A stretch of 64,000 nucleotides of DNA from PALSA-600 sp963826485 (GCA_963826485.1 CAWGXF010000006.1:204520-268519); one strand, 5' to 3'. Positions 8,701-16,959 are shown, counted from the first letter of the stretch. Notes: generated by a model from the sequence alone, not told the origin. Program-made: numbers and translations.

Positions 8701-9892
8701 GCTGTGCGACCGCGACCGGCGGGCTCTGGCCGCGGCCCGGCCCCAAGTGCAGTGTCAGTCGGTCGGCGGTGGTTGCATGGACGGTCGACAGAAGGTCGTG
8801 CGCGATCAGCTGCGCGGTGTGGAGATCGAGCTTGGTCTGCACGCCCTGCGATGCTGCGATCGTGATCGGCGGCAGCCCGCCGGGCGGAAGCGCGCGGAAT
8901 GCCGTGGCCGCCCTGGTGGTCGAGACGGCGGTCACGCCGGCGAACGCTGCGAGCACGACCGGGATCACCACCAGCGCGAGGCGCCGGTTGACCGGTACCG
9001 GCCAGCGCCGCAGGATCGGTATCGCCAGGCACACGACCGCCAACGACCCGAGCAGCGCCACCTTGCTCGCGAACTCCGTCGTGGTCGGCGCGATCATGAG
9101 CGCCGCGAGCAGCCCGAGGGACATCCCATAGACGAGCCGTTGGGTCGAGGAGCGCGGCGCCGTCTTCGGGTCGGTGATCATGAAGAACAGGAACACCAGC
9201 ACCTCCGGCGACGTGACGAGCACGAGCCAGAAATGGAACCCCTCGATCGGGCCAAGGTGCCAGCGTGCCAGCATCGCGTGCCCCGAGAGCGCGAGCAGGC
9301 CGATGCCGGCGGCAAACGTGAGCCAGAAGACGATTGCGAGCCACAGAAGGTTGAGGCGCGAGAGGATCAGGAATCCGCCGGCGAGGATCACGGCCAGCGC
9401 GAGGACGAGCCAGAGCGACATCGGGCCCCACCAGAAGTCGAGCGGGTTGGCGCGGCCGCGGCCGAGAATCAGAAAGCAGAGAACGAGCCCGAAGTTCGAC
9501 GGGTTGAAGATGTGGTTGCCGCGCCACTTGATCAGGTACTTGGAGAGCAGAGAGACCGCCGCCGTCCCGGCGAAGATCCACCACCCGTTCATGCTCCACC
9601 AGTCACCGTGCCGCGTGCCGGGCACGCGCAGGATGAACGCGACCCCGTTGCCCGTGAGAAGCGCGCTCGCGGGCCACATCAAGACGTGCTGTCGGCGCAT
9701 GGTGATCGCCACCTCGAGCACGGCGCAGGTCACGAGTGCCACCAGGATCTGGGCGATCGAGAGCTGAAAATGGAACCCGATCTGGCCGATCACCTGCAGG
9801 GAGACGATCGTGGCCGCCAGGTGCAGCCGTGGATCGCTCAGCTTTGGGAGGACGACGGGGTACGGCGTGCCCCGAATCACGACCGCAGTCAT
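5777..9892 (-). CDS. RnfD/UnbU-like membrane - FG-GAP/UnbV propeller - haloperoxidase-like fusion protein
   Basis: A 1371-residue protein with three parts. Residues 1-330 are a multi-helix membrane domain resembling RnfD/NqrB and enediyne-cluster UnbU (LLTGNGVAFILRVPGT, HIFNPSNFGLV, SPEVLVFLFFMITDPKTAP). Residues about 440-940 hold FG-GAP repeats with DxNxDGxxD calcium loops (LDYNNDGWQDLF, VADLNGDGHTDLV, VADVNGDGRPDLF, FTDVNGDGRPDIY) ending in an ASPIC/UnbV domain (VVTATLPDGRRLAR, SSEDQRVHFGLG). Residues about 975-1371 resemble vanadium-dependent haloperoxidases, with a Lys-(6)-Arg-Pro motif at K1245-RP1253. The PSGH signature reads ASGD (1307-1310), and no histidine follows in the final vanadate-binding region. 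Topology puts the propeller outside the membrane. No PKS genes are nearby, so an enediyne role is not supported. Function unknown. Confidence 0.8.
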   Translation of the reverse strand: MTAVVIRGTPYPVVLPKLSDPRLHLAATIVSLQVIGQIGFHFQLSIAQILVALVTCAVLEVAITMRRQHVLMWPASALLTGNGVAFILRVPGTRHGDWWSMNGWWIFAGTAAVSLLSKYLIKWRGNHIFNPSNFGLVLCFLILGRGRANPLDFWWGPMSLWLVLALAVILAGGFLILSRLNLLWLAIVFWLTFAAGIGLLALSGHAMLARWHLGPIEGFHFWLVLVTSPEVLVFLFFMITDPKTAPRSSTQRLVYGMSLGLLAALMIAPTTTEFASKVALLGSLAVVCLAIPILRRWPVPVNRRLALVVIPVVLAAFAGVTAVSTTRAATAFRALPPGGLPPITIAASQGVQTKLDLHTAQLIAHDLLSTVHATTADRLTLHLGPGRGQSPPVAVAQLAGQTYQLHQEASGHWALAVTAPTQVVADGPESSALAGLRLTDLAPSLGLDFQQGAFHYGMSSDAKAMMGGGVCWLDYNNDGWQDLFAVNSYSSADAPQWESNGGLPRSALFENVDGTFKDVSTATHAALPVQGDGCAVADLNGDGHTDLVVTTTSGIDLLWNTGHGTFTSDRLPASGWFTGAAVADVNGDGRPDLFVAGYSDLGQPVQNSLAGFPTNVAGVRDRLFLNEGAGRFKEVGAQAGLESSNFAHGLGATFTDVNGDGRPDIYVANDEDPNQLYVNVPWPGGASADPAGLGFRFEERADAAGVADPYAGMGVATSVTSGGRLGLFATNSRNEPSAAYVQTATGAFANVRPRYVPALGTGFAGWGATWVDFANSSVPDLLLTAGAIPVTNLSADAEAVRVLAPVGAARTFGNAKGVIAAKGMSLNGRGAAAADVANDGRMDVAINTIGGKLVLLHPSGPSGHWLDVQLSRFAPGAVVTATLPDGRRLARIVQAGSSYLSSEDQRVHFGLGAATSVTSLTVRYPWGGTSFRSNVRANRVVHIASPPPVAVTHTTATPSQLANCTPAPRHGRSVARIWNDEAIKVLRLGGASEPVEARDLLDLSTAISQAWHAAGGLQSRETAISYAAYRLLVWRASYGANLDRTFTLLTERLRSLCLSPDFTRASGASAADLGNRIGAAAIAAGRNDGSNEALHYADPTYTPVNEPLVVQTGVSTVHDATFWQPLAHSQKAAQGGGSVPADIQTFEDSQWGQVRTFAGRVDAGSPGLGDPSSVAYKQAAVAAIRAASRAGGRAVVDPSPLGWNRIAATLPAGGNATARLAHDVRLDLALNAALNDAAVSAWGAKRAHEAPRPISMIRYLAFNNELPVVSGLIERVGARQLVLRAGRWVQGARWSPLAPTPPSPGWASGDSAFAYAADEVLTAFSGRSFASQAARAAKQGVDRGTELPGDAAAGRTIGTKVGRLVWHKLAG

Positions 9893-9936
9893 CCCGTCGA
9901 ATCGTAGCCCGCTCCGGAAGTGATTACGATTAAGCG

Positions 9937-10323
9937 GTGAGGCTCGAGCGGGCGCGCCGGATCGTCGACTTCGTCGTCTCGGAGGCTTCGGCGCCCGTCT
10001 CGGTGTTCGTCGCGGACGGCCACGGCGAGATCGTCGCTGCGGCGACGATGGACGGAGCGGCGCCCGACACGCGGCTGAACGCCCAGCGCAAGGCGTACAC
10101 GGCAGCCCGCAGCGATGCCCGGACGACCCGTGAGCTTGCCGGGAAGGCGAGGGAAGACGCAGTGGAGAGAGCGAGCTTCGATCCCTTCTTCACGTTCTTC
10201 CTCGGAGGCGTGGCGGTCTTCGAGGGGACGCAGCGCGTCGGCGCGGTCGGTGTCAGCGGCCTGCCCGGCGAGCTCGATGAGCAACTCGCCCTCTCGGCTA
10301 TCGAACGATCCGCGGATCCGTGA
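9937..10323 (+). CDS. HbpS/GlcG-like heme-degrading/binding domain protein
   Basis: A 128-residue protein of the GlcG/HbpS (DUF336) family: RARRIVDFVVSEASAPVSVFV, DGHGEIVAAATMDGA, then AQRKAYTAA and a glycine-rich end GGVAVFEGTQRVGAVGVSG. Members bind heme or cobalamin, or accompany glycolate-oxidase-type enzymes. The GTG start is chosen because it lies just after the divergent start of the fusion gene. Its 3' end overlaps the convergent cupin gene by 26 bp. The family call is firm but the function is open. Confidence 0.8.
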   Translation: MRLERARRIVDFVVSEASAPVSVFVADGHGEIVAAATMDGAAPDTRLNAQRKAYTAARSDARTTRELAGKAREDAVERASFDPFFTFFLGGVAVFEGTQRVGAVGVSGLPGELDEQLALSAIERSADP

Positions 10324-10753
10324 ACACGTCGGTCTCGTCGCGGCTCCGCGTCGAGAACTCCGACACGACCGCACCCTCGTCGCCGGCCTGGAACCAGTGC
10401 AGCGTGTCGGGCGGGATCGTCCACTGCTCACCCGGTCGAAGGACGATCTCGCCCTCGCCGGCAACGTGCAGCCGCACCATTCCGAGGCGGCACCTGAAGG
10501 TCTCCTCTTTGCCCGGATCCGTTCCGACCCGCGGGTGCCGGTGCTCGGGACAGACCTGGCGCGGGAGCAGCACGAGCTCCTTGGCGCAGACGCGCTCGGT
10601 GTTGACATAGACCACGATCTGCAGCCCGATCTCCTCGAGGCGACCGAGCCCGAAGTCGGCCACCTCGATCGATTCACGCTCGGCAGCGGTGAGGACGATG
10701 CCGGCGTCGCCGAGCATCGCCGCCGCCCGCTCGCGCGCCTGCGCGTCCGTCAC
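10298..10753 (-). CDS. D-lyxose ketol-isomerase-like cupin
   Basis: A 151-residue cupin of the D-lyxose isomerase family. Metal-site motifs CPEHRHPRVG, GKEETFRCRLG and PPDTLHWFQAG carry the expected His and Glu ligands, followed by VVSEFSTRSRDETDVFTDP as in lyxose isomerases. It is shorter than the usual roughly 225 residues. Lyxose isomerases interconvert D-lyxose/D-xylulose or D-mannose/D-fructose. Its stop overlaps the convergent HbpS-like gene, and its start overlaps the stop of the upstream oxidoreductase, so it is probably cotranscribed with a sugar dehydrogenase. Confidence 0.8.
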   Translation of the reverse strand: MTDAQARERAAAMLGDAGIVLTAAERESIEVADFGLGRLEEIGLQIVVYVNTERVCAKELVLLPRQVCPEHRHPRVGTDPGKEETFRCRLGMVRLHVAGEGEIVLRPGEQWTIPPDTLHWFQAGDEGAVVSEFSTRSRDETDVFTDPRIVR

Positions 10754-11724
10754 GGCGAGACGGGGCTGCCGCTCGTCGCGGACTCGTGCAGCGCTGCGAG
10801 CGTGCGCGCCTGCCCCAGCGCGTCCTCACGTCCCAGCAGAAGCGTGCCTTCGCCGCGGATCGCATCGCTCACGTTCTCGAGCTCGAGCCGGTAGGAATCC
10901 TCGCGTTCGACCTCGATGCGCTCGACGTCGCCGTCGCGGCGCAGCTCGATCGTCGGTGCGGTGCAGTGCCACGGGTCGTCGAGGAGGAGCGAGCCCTCGC
11001 TCCCGATCACCTCGAGCTCGTCCTGCTCCGGCAGTGCGGTGCCGCAATGGAAGCTCGCGATCACGTTCTCGGGGAAGCGGAGCGTGCCCGCGAACACCCA
11101 GTCGGTGCCGGACGGGCCGAACCACGCCTCGCCGAATGCTCGCTCGGGCTCGCCGCCGAGGAGGCGCGAGCCCGAGACGTTGTAACAGCCGACGTCCATC
11201 AGGGCGCCGCCCTCGACATCGGTGCGCAGGCGGATGTTGTCGTGGTCGTAGAGCGAGTAGCTGAACACCGAGCGGACGAGACGAAGCTCGCCGACGGCAC
11301 CCGCTGCGACGAGATCCTTCAGACGCTTCGTCTGGGGATTGTGGCGGTACATGAACGCCTCGCTCAGGTGGAGGCCGGTGCGATCGGCTGCGTCGAAGGC
11401 GGCGGCCACCTCGTCCGGATGGCGCGAGAGAGGCTTCTCGCAGAGCACGTGCTTGCCGGCCTCCAGGGCGCGGATCGACCAGTCGCAGTGCATGGTGTTC
11501 GGGAGCGAGATGTAGACAGCTTCGATCGCGGGATCCGCCAGCAGATCGTCGTACGACCCGAACGCGCGCGGGATCTCCCATCGCCTGGAGTACTCGTCGG
11601 CACGTGCCCGATCGCGGCTTGCAACGGCGCAGAGCTCGACCTTGTCGGAGGCGTGTGCGCCCGGGATCACCTTCCGGTTGATGTCGGCGGTCGAGATGAT
11701 TCCCCACTTCACCGGCTTCGTCAT
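10750..11724 (-). CDS. Gfo/Idh/MocA family sugar oxidoreductase
   Basis: A 324-residue NAD(P)-dependent dehydrogenase. The N-terminal Rossmann fold (KWGIISTADINRKVIPGA) is followed by the family motif HVLCEKPLSRH and a C-terminal alpha/beta domain with YRHNPQTKRLKDLV and GGALMDVGCYNVSGSRLLGG. The motif AGKHVLCEKP holds the conserved catalytic-region lysine. ATG at 11724 (MTKPVKWG) is preferred over an upstream in-frame ATG because it starts just before the fold and leaves room for the divergent gene. It likely oxidises a sugar or cyclitol hydroxyl and is coupled to the lyxose-isomerase-like gene. Confidence 0.85.
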   Translation of the reverse strand: MTKPVKWGIISTADINRKVIPGAHASDKVELCAVASRDRARADEYSRRWEIPRAFGSYDDLLADPAIEAVYISLPNTMHCDWSIRALEAGKHVLCEKPLSRHPDEVAAAFDAADRTGLHLSEAFMYRHNPQTKRLKDLVAAGAVGELRLVRSVFSYSLYDHDNIRLRTDVEGGALMDVGCYNVSGSRLLGGEPERAFGEAWFGPSGTDWVFAGTLRFPENVIASFHCGTALPEQDELEVIGSEGSLLLDDPWHCTAPTIELRRDGDVERIEVEREDSYRLELENVSDAIRGEGTLLLGREDALGQARTLAALHESATSGSPVSP

Positions 11725-11741
11725 ATGCTTACTATCGCCCA

Positions 11742-12845
11742 ATGCAGGAGATCGGTGTCGGGATGCTCGGCTACGCGTTCATGGGCAAGGCCCACTCGAA
11801 CGCGTTCAAGAAGATCGCCTACATCACATGGCCGCCGCCCCTGATGCCGAAGCTCGTCGGCATCGCAGGGCGAGACGCCGGGGCGGTGGGGGAGGCTGCC
11901 GAGCGTTACGGCTACGACTATGCGACCGGCGACTGGCGCGTGCTCGTCGCCGACGAGCGCATCGGGCTCTTCGACAACGGTGGGCCGAACTCGCTGCATG
12001 CCGAGCCGACGATCGCAGCAGCCGAAGCGGGGAAGCACGTGATCTGCGAGAAGCCCCTCGGCCGTGAGGCGAACGAGAGCTTCGACATCTGGCAGCGGGT
12101 CGCCGCGACGGGCGTCAAGCATCTCTGCGCGTTCAACTACCGCTTCGTTCCTGCCGTGCGCCTGGCGCGCGAGCTGATCGAGGCGGGCGAACTGGGGGAG
12201 ATCCGCCACTTCCGCGGTCGATATCTCCAGGACTGGGCGGACGACCCGACCCTCGACACGTGGCGCTTCCATCCCGGCGAGGCAGGGTCGGGCGCCCTCG
12301 GCGACATCGGCACGCACGTGATCGACCTCGGCCGGTTCCTGAACGGCGAGATCACCTCCATCTCGGGGGTCGTCAAGACGTTCGTTGCCGGCCGTTCGGT
12401 CGACGATGCGCTGGAGGCTGCGGTCGAGTTCGAAAACGGATCGGTCGGCACCATCGAGGGAACACGGCTCGCGCTCGGCCGCCGAAATGCGCTCCAGTGG
12501 GAGATCAACGGCTCGAAGGGCTCGCTCGCGTTCGACATGGAGCGGCTGAACGAGTTGCAGGTGTTTCGCGCCGACGGTGACCGCGCGCGCGGCTTCAAGA
12601 CGGTGCTCGTGTCGGAGGCGGACCACCCCTTCTGGGAGCACTGGTGGCCTCCCGGACACATCATCGGCTGGGGCGACACCTTCGTGCACGAGCTGCATCA
12701 CATGCTGAAGGCGATCGCCGACGGGACCGACGTCGCGCCCTACGGTGCGACATTCGAGGACGGCTACCGCGCATCCGAGGTGGGCGACGCGCTGCTGCGC
12801 TCGAGCGAGAGCGGCGAGCGCGTGCAGATCTCGTATCGAGCCTGA
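11742..12845 (+). CDS. Gfo/Idh/MocA family oxidoreductase (inositol dehydrogenase-like)
   Basis: A 367-residue NAD-dependent sugar or cyclitol dehydrogenase. The Rossmann start is VGMLGYAFMGKAHSNAF, the nicotinamide/catalytic motif is GKHVICEKPLGREANE, and the C-terminal domain carries FNYRFVPAVRLARELI, then SGALGDIGTHVIDLGRFL with the Asp-x-x-x-His pattern typical of catalytic members. It diverges from another Gfo/Idh/MocA gene with only 17 bp between the start codons, so promoters must lie inside coding sequence or overlap. The two paralogs probably act on related substrates. Confidence 0.85.
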   Translation: MQEIGVGMLGYAFMGKAHSNAFKKIAYITWPPPLMPKLVGIAGRDAGAVGEAAERYGYDYATGDWRVLVADERIGLFDNGGPNSLHAEPTIAAAEAGKHVICEKPLGREANESFDIWQRVAATGVKHLCAFNYRFVPAVRLARELIEAGELGEIRHFRGRYLQDWADDPTLDTWRFHPGEAGSGALGDIGTHVIDLGRFLNGEITSISGVVKTFVAGRSVDDALEAAVEFENGSVGTIEGTRLALGRRNALQWEINGSKGSLAFDMERLNELQVFRADGDRARGFKTVLVSEADHPFWEHWWPPGHIIGWGDTFVHELHHMLKAIADGTDVAPYGATFEDGYRASEVGDALLRSSESGERVQISYRA

Positions 12846-12854
12846 TTCGGCGGG

Positions 12855-13887
12855 TCAGTCCGAGAGCACGAGCGTCGCCTTGCCGCCGCGATGGGCGAAC
12901 GCCTCCTCGAAGCGGTCGAGGGGCACCCGGAGATCGACGAGCTGCTCGACCTCGCCCGGCCAGCGCCCGCGCATGCAGTCGAGATCGGCAACCGCCGCGA
13001 CCCAGTCCTGTCGCGCTGCGTTGACACTGCCGAACAGGACGCGGTTCTCGAGGATCGCATCGTGCGCAAGCGTCCGGCCGTCCAGCGCCACCCGCTGCAC
13101 GCGAGGATCGATTCCGAGCAGGCAGGCGACGCCGCCCCGGCGCAGGAGACCGAGCGAGTCGGCCATCAACTGCGCGTCGCCGGCCGCCTCGACGACCAGG
13201 TCGAAGCCGCCCAGGCTCTGGAGGGCCGTCTGGGGGAGCGGAACGTACTCCGCACCGGCGGCGGTCACCAGGTCGTTCGACGGCTCGAGCGACGCAGTCC
13301 ACACCTCGATCCCGGAGAGGCGCAGCAGGAAGGTCGTGAGCGTCCCGACCGCGCCGGCGCCGAGCACCAGCGCGCGCCGCAGCTCCCAGGGCTGGCGGTT
13401 CCCGATCGCGCGCGCATGGCGCAGCGCGCGCTCGCAGATCGACGCCGGCTCCGCAAGCACGCCGAGCCGGCCGAGAGACGGGGGAATCGCGACGAGCTGG
13501 TCCGGGATCCTCGACGACGAGCTCACAGGCGAATCCGTTCAGCCGCGTGATCCCTCGCTCCACGTAGTCGCCGGTCAGGCACGAATCGGGGAAGCCCTCG
13601 GAACAGGCGAGACAGTGTCGGCAGGAGCGCCGCACGATCGCCGTGACGAGGTCGCCGCGCGTGTAACCGTGACCGTCTCGCTCCACCTTGCCGAGCACCT
13701 CGTGCCCCAGCACGAGCTCTCGTTCTTCGTCGGGCGCGACGCCGAAGAGCCCGTGGGAGATCTCGCGGTCGGTGCCGCAGACGCCGACCTCGAGCACGCG
13801 GACGAGGACACCGTCTCCGGCCGGCTCCGGAACGGCGTCGACCCGCGTCGACCCAGCGATGCCCGGCTGCGTCACGAGGGCCTGCAC
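12855..13887 (-). CDS. Glucose 1-dehydrogenase-like zinc alcohol dehydrogenase (one frameshift)
   Basis: A medium-chain dehydrogenase resembling archaeal-type glucose 1-dehydrogenase: N-terminal VRVLEVGVCGTDREI (catalytic zinc Cys), ELVLGHEVLGKV (His-Glu), a structural-zinc cysteine cluster CRHCLACSEGFPDSC, and YVERGITRLNGFACE. The C-terminal Rossmann part (ALVLGAGAVGTLTTFLL) reads in another frame beginning near VEDPDQLVAIPPSLG. A single extra G in the GGG at 13504-13506 explains the break: removing it joins the frames seamlessly. GTG at 13887 is the first start before QALVTQPG. It precedes the IlvD/Edd-type dehydratase gene in orientation, fitting sugar-to-aldonate oxidation. Confidence 0.75.
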
Positions 13888-13904
13888 GCCCCCATCGTCG
13901 CAGC

Positions 13905-15581
13905 TCAGCGGTCTCGGAGCACCGCGCCTTCGGATGCCGAGCCGACGAGCAGCCGGTAGCGCGCGAACACGCCGTGGTCGTAGGGGAGCGGCGGCGGCTG
14001 CCACGCCGAAAGCCGCGCATCGATCTCGGCGGTCTCGAGCTCGAGAGTGAGCGTGCCCGCGTCGACGTCGATTGCGATGGGGTCGCCGTCGCGAACGATC
14101 GCGAGCGGCCCGCCGCGCGCCGCTTCGGGCGCAACGTGGCCCACCATCAACCCGCGGGTCGCGCCCGAGAAGCGACCGTCCGTCACGAGCGCGACGGACT
14201 CGCCGAGCCCGGCGCCGACCACGGACGCGGTCACGCTCAGCATCTCTCGCATGCCCGGCCCGCCGGCAGGGCCCTCGTAACGGACCACGAGCACGTCGCC
14301 GCTCTGCACGACGCCGTCCCGCACCGCGCCGGTGCACGCCTCCTCGCTGTCGAACACGCGTGCCGGCCCGCGCTGGCGCCGGCGCACCGATCCGGACGCC
14401 TTGACGAGGCTGCCGTCCGGTGCGAGGTTGCCGCGAAGTGCGTGCAGGGCTCCGGTTGCCCTGAACGGGCGCTCGAGCGTGAACACGACCTCGCCGTCGG
14501 GGTCTGCCGCGCCGCGTGCCGCCTCGCCCAGCGTTCCACCGGTGACGGCCGGCGCCGCGCCGTCGAACAGCCCGCCGCGGATCAGCTCGCCGATCACTGC
14601 GGCGCTGCCGCCGGCCCGATGCAGATCCTCGGCCGCGTGGCGGCCCGACGGCACAAGGCTCGCGATCACCGGGGTGCGCGCGCCGACGTCGGCGAGCTCG
14701 TCGAGCGAGAGCGGCACGCCGGCCTCACGCGCGATCGCGAGCAGGTGCAGGATCCCGTTCGTCGAGCCGCCGGTCGCCGCGATGCCCGTCATCGCGTTCA
14801 GCAGGGCCCGCCGGTCGAGAAACGTGCGCGAGGCTGCGGGGAGTGACGCGGCCAGTGCGCCCGCGCGTGCGGCGGCGTCGCCCTTCGCGCCGAGCTCGTC
14901 CGCCGGGATCAGCCCGTCCCCCAGCATCGTGATTCCGAGGCAGTCGAGTGCCACGGCCATCGTGTTGGCGGTGAAGTGGCCCGCGCACGTCCCCGCGCCG
15001 GGACAGGCGAGCCGCTCGAGCTCGTCGAGCTCTGCGCGCCCGATCAGGCCCCGCTCTTCCGCGCCGACCGCCTCCCAGACGTCCTGAATCGTCACCTCGC
15101 GGCCGTGGAGCCGGCCCGCGCGCATCGGCCCGCTGTAGAGCACGACGGCCGGCTTGTCGACGCGCGCCAGGGCCATCAGCGCGGCGGGCACCGTCTTGTC
15201 GCAGCCGACCAGGCAGACCAGCGCGTCGAAATCGTGTGCGTGCACCATCAACTCGATCGAGTCCGCAATCACTTCGCGCGAGATCAACGAGGCTCGCATC
15301 CCGGGCGTCCCCTGGGACTGGTTGTCCGAGACCGCGATCGTGTTGAACTCGAGCGGGACGCCGCCGGCGGCGGCGACTCCGTCGCCGACGCGCTCGGCGA
15401 GCTCCCGCTGGTTCGCGTTGCAGGGCATCGTCCCGGTCCAGGTCGAGACGACTCCGACGATCGGGCCGTCGAGGCGGGCCGGGTCGACGCCCATCGCCCG
15501 GAAATGCGCGCGGGCGCCGGCGCGCTCCGCTCCGGCGGCGAGGCCTTCACGTGCGCGCCGTCGCAGTGCGTGCTGGCTCAC
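13905..15581 (-). CDS. ilvD: Dihydroxy-acid dehydratase / sugar-acid dehydratase (IlvD/Edd family)
   Basis: A 558-residue iron-sulfur dehydratase. Cluster and substrate motifs are TWTGTMPCNANQRELAERV (Cys), LVCLVGCDKTVPAALMA (Cys), ACPGAGTCAGHFTANTMA (Cys), GIAATGGSTNGILHLLAIA and LVTDGRFSGATRGLMVGHV. The PGAGTC...TANTMA signature is closer to IlvD than to Edd, which argues for 2,3-dihydroxy-isovalerate dehydration in valine/isoleucine synthesis. Its position between a glucose-dehydrogenase-like and a GlcD-like gene, away from other ilv genes, leaves an aldonic-acid dehydratase role open. ATG at 15581 gives a normal full length. Confidence 0.87.
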   Translation of the reverse strand: MSQHALRRRAREGLAAGAERAGARAHFRAMGVDPARLDGPIVGVVSTWTGTMPCNANQRELAERVGDGVAAAGGVPLEFNTIAVSDNQSQGTPGMRASLISREVIADSIELMVHAHDFDALVCLVGCDKTVPAALMALARVDKPAVVLYSGPMRAGRLHGREVTIQDVWEAVGAEERGLIGRAELDELERLACPGAGTCAGHFTANTMAVALDCLGITMLGDGLIPADELGAKGDAAARAGALAASLPAASRTFLDRRALLNAMTGIAATGGSTNGILHLLAIAREAGVPLSLDELADVGARTPVIASLVPSGRHAAEDLHRAGGSAAVIGELIRGGLFDGAAPAVTGGTLGEAARGAADPDGEVVFTLERPFRATGALHALRGNLAPDGSLVKASGSVRRRQRGPARVFDSEEACTGAVRDGVVQSGDVLVVRYEGPAGGPGMREMLSVTASVVGAGLGESVALVTDGRFSGATRGLMVGHVAPEAARGGPLAIVRDGDPIAIDVDAGTLTLELETAEIDARLSAWQPPPLPYDHGVFARYRLLVGSASEGAVLRDR

Positions 15582-15588
15582 GGCGCGA

Positions 15589-16935
15589 TCAGTGCTTCTT
15601 GCCGGGGTTGAGCAGGCCCTTCGGGTCGAACGTCTGCTTGATGCGCCGGTGCAGGCCGTAGCCGACTGCGCCGAGCTGGGGCTCGAGCTGGCCGCGCTTC
15701 AACCAGCCGATGCCGTGCTCGCCGGTGACCGTGCCGCCGAGGCGCAACGCGAGGTCGAACAGCTCGTGGCAGGCCTCGTCGGCCCGCTGTTCCTCGTCGG
15801 CATCCCCGGCCGAGAAGAGGAAGGTCGAGTGGATGTTCCCGTCGCCGGCATGGCCGAACGAGAGTGCGGGCACGCCGTGCCGCTCCCCGATCTCGAGCGT
15901 CTCGCGTTCAACCTCGCGCAACCGGTCGAGCGGAACGGCGATGTCCTCGCTGAAGGCGCCGCCCCGCTGGGCCAGGATCGCGAAGCCGACGCCGCCGCGC
16001 CAGCGCCAAAGCTCGGCCACCTCCGACGCCAGGTCGGGCGCGTGCACGGCGACCGCGTTCTCCGCGAGGGCCTCGCGCAGCTCGGCGGCGACCCGGCGAG
16101 CCTCGCTCGCGGCGCCGTCGGCCTCGGTGATGACCATGAAGGTTGCGTCGTCGGGAACCCCGAACGGATAGGCATCGCCGGAATACGCCAGCGTGACGGC
16201 ATCCAGGTACTCGACGGCGGCAGGCACGATCCCGGAGCCGAGCACGCGCTCGATCGCGCTGATGCCCGCCTCCGCGCTGCGGTAGAGGCCGATCACCGGC
16301 AGTTCGAGCTCCGGGGCGGGGACCAGTCGCAGCCAGGCCGCGGTGACGAGGCCCAGGGTGCCCTCGGAGCCGACGAGCAGGCTCTTCAGGTCGTACCCGG
16401 CGACGTCCTTGCGGACCGGGCCGCCGATCTCCACGATCTCGCCGGGCGGGATCACCGCTTCGAGGCCGGTCACCCAGTGGCCGGTCACTCCGTACTTGAA
16501 GGCATGCGGGCCGCCGGCGTTGCAGGCGATGTTGCCGCCGATCTGGGAGATCTCGGCGGCACCCGGGTCGGGCGGGAAGCGGAGGCCGCTCTCGCGCGCG
16601 AGCCGTTGGACATCCCCCGTCGTCACGCCCGCCTCGACGTGCATCCGCCAGAGCAGTGGATCGAACTGCCGCACCTTGTTCAGCCGCTCGAAGCCGAGGA
16701 CGACACCGCCTTCCACCGGGATCGCCCCGCCGGCGAGGCCGGTGCCGCCGCCGCGGGCCGTCAGTGGGACGTCGTGCTCGTAGCACCAGCGCATGACGGC
16801 CGCCACCTCGTCCGCCGTGTCGGGGAGCACGACCGCATCCGCCGTCCCCTGGACGCCGCGCCCCATCAGGTCGGCGAGATAGCGTCCCTGTGGCTCGACC
16901 AGCGATTCGGCTGAGACGACCTCTGCGAGCTCCAC
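15589..16935 (-). CDS. glcD: FAD-linked oxidase, GlcD/D-lactate dehydrogenase type
   Basis: A 448-residue flavoprotein of the vanillyl-alcohol-oxidase fold. FAD-binding motifs are PLTARGGGTGLAGGAIPVEGG, ISQIGGNIACNAGGPHAFKYG and SLLVGSEGTLGLVT. The C-terminal cap has SFGHAGDGNIHSTFL with metal/substrate histidines and GTVTGEHGIGWLKR, ending in FDPKGLLNPGKKH. Such enzymes oxidise glycolate, D-lactate or sugar-derived 2-hydroxyacids. It ends seven bases before the IlvD-type dehydratase gene, so the three genes from here to 12855 likely form one transcript. No GlcE/GlcF partner is adjacent. Confidence 0.87.
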   Translation of the reverse strand: MELAEVVSAESLVEPQGRYLADLMGRGVQGTADAVVLPDTADEVAAVMRWCYEHDVPLTARGGGTGLAGGAIPVEGGVVLGFERLNKVRQFDPLLWRMHVEAGVTTGDVQRLARESGLRFPPDPGAAEISQIGGNIACNAGGPHAFKYGVTGHWVTGLEAVIPPGEIVEIGGPVRKDVAGYDLKSLLVGSEGTLGLVTAAWLRLVPAPELELPVIGLYRSAEAGISAIERVLGSGIVPAAVEYLDAVTLAYSGDAYPFGVPDDATFMVITEADGAASEARRVAAELREALAENAVAVHAPDLASEVAELWRWRGGVGFAILAQRGGAFSEDIAVPLDRLREVERETLEIGERHGVPALSFGHAGDGNIHSTFLFSAGDADEEQRADEACHELFDLALRLGGTVTGEHGIGWLKRGQLEPQLGAVGYGLHRRIKQTFDPKGLLNPGKKH

Positions 16936-16959
16936 CTGCGCGAGCGTACCCTGCCGGCG

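Noticed and set aside
5777..9892. Enediyne biosynthesis locus
   Set aside because: UnbU/UnbV-like domains are present, but no PKSE, thioesterase or other enediyne genes are in the window, and these domains occur widely outside such clusters.
6857..9907. Long plus-strand open frame antisense to the fusion gene
   Set aside because: It is Arg/Glu/Gly-rich and has no domain logic, while the opposite strand carries clear membrane helices, calcium loops and a haloperoxidase-like domain. It is a GC-rich shadow frame.
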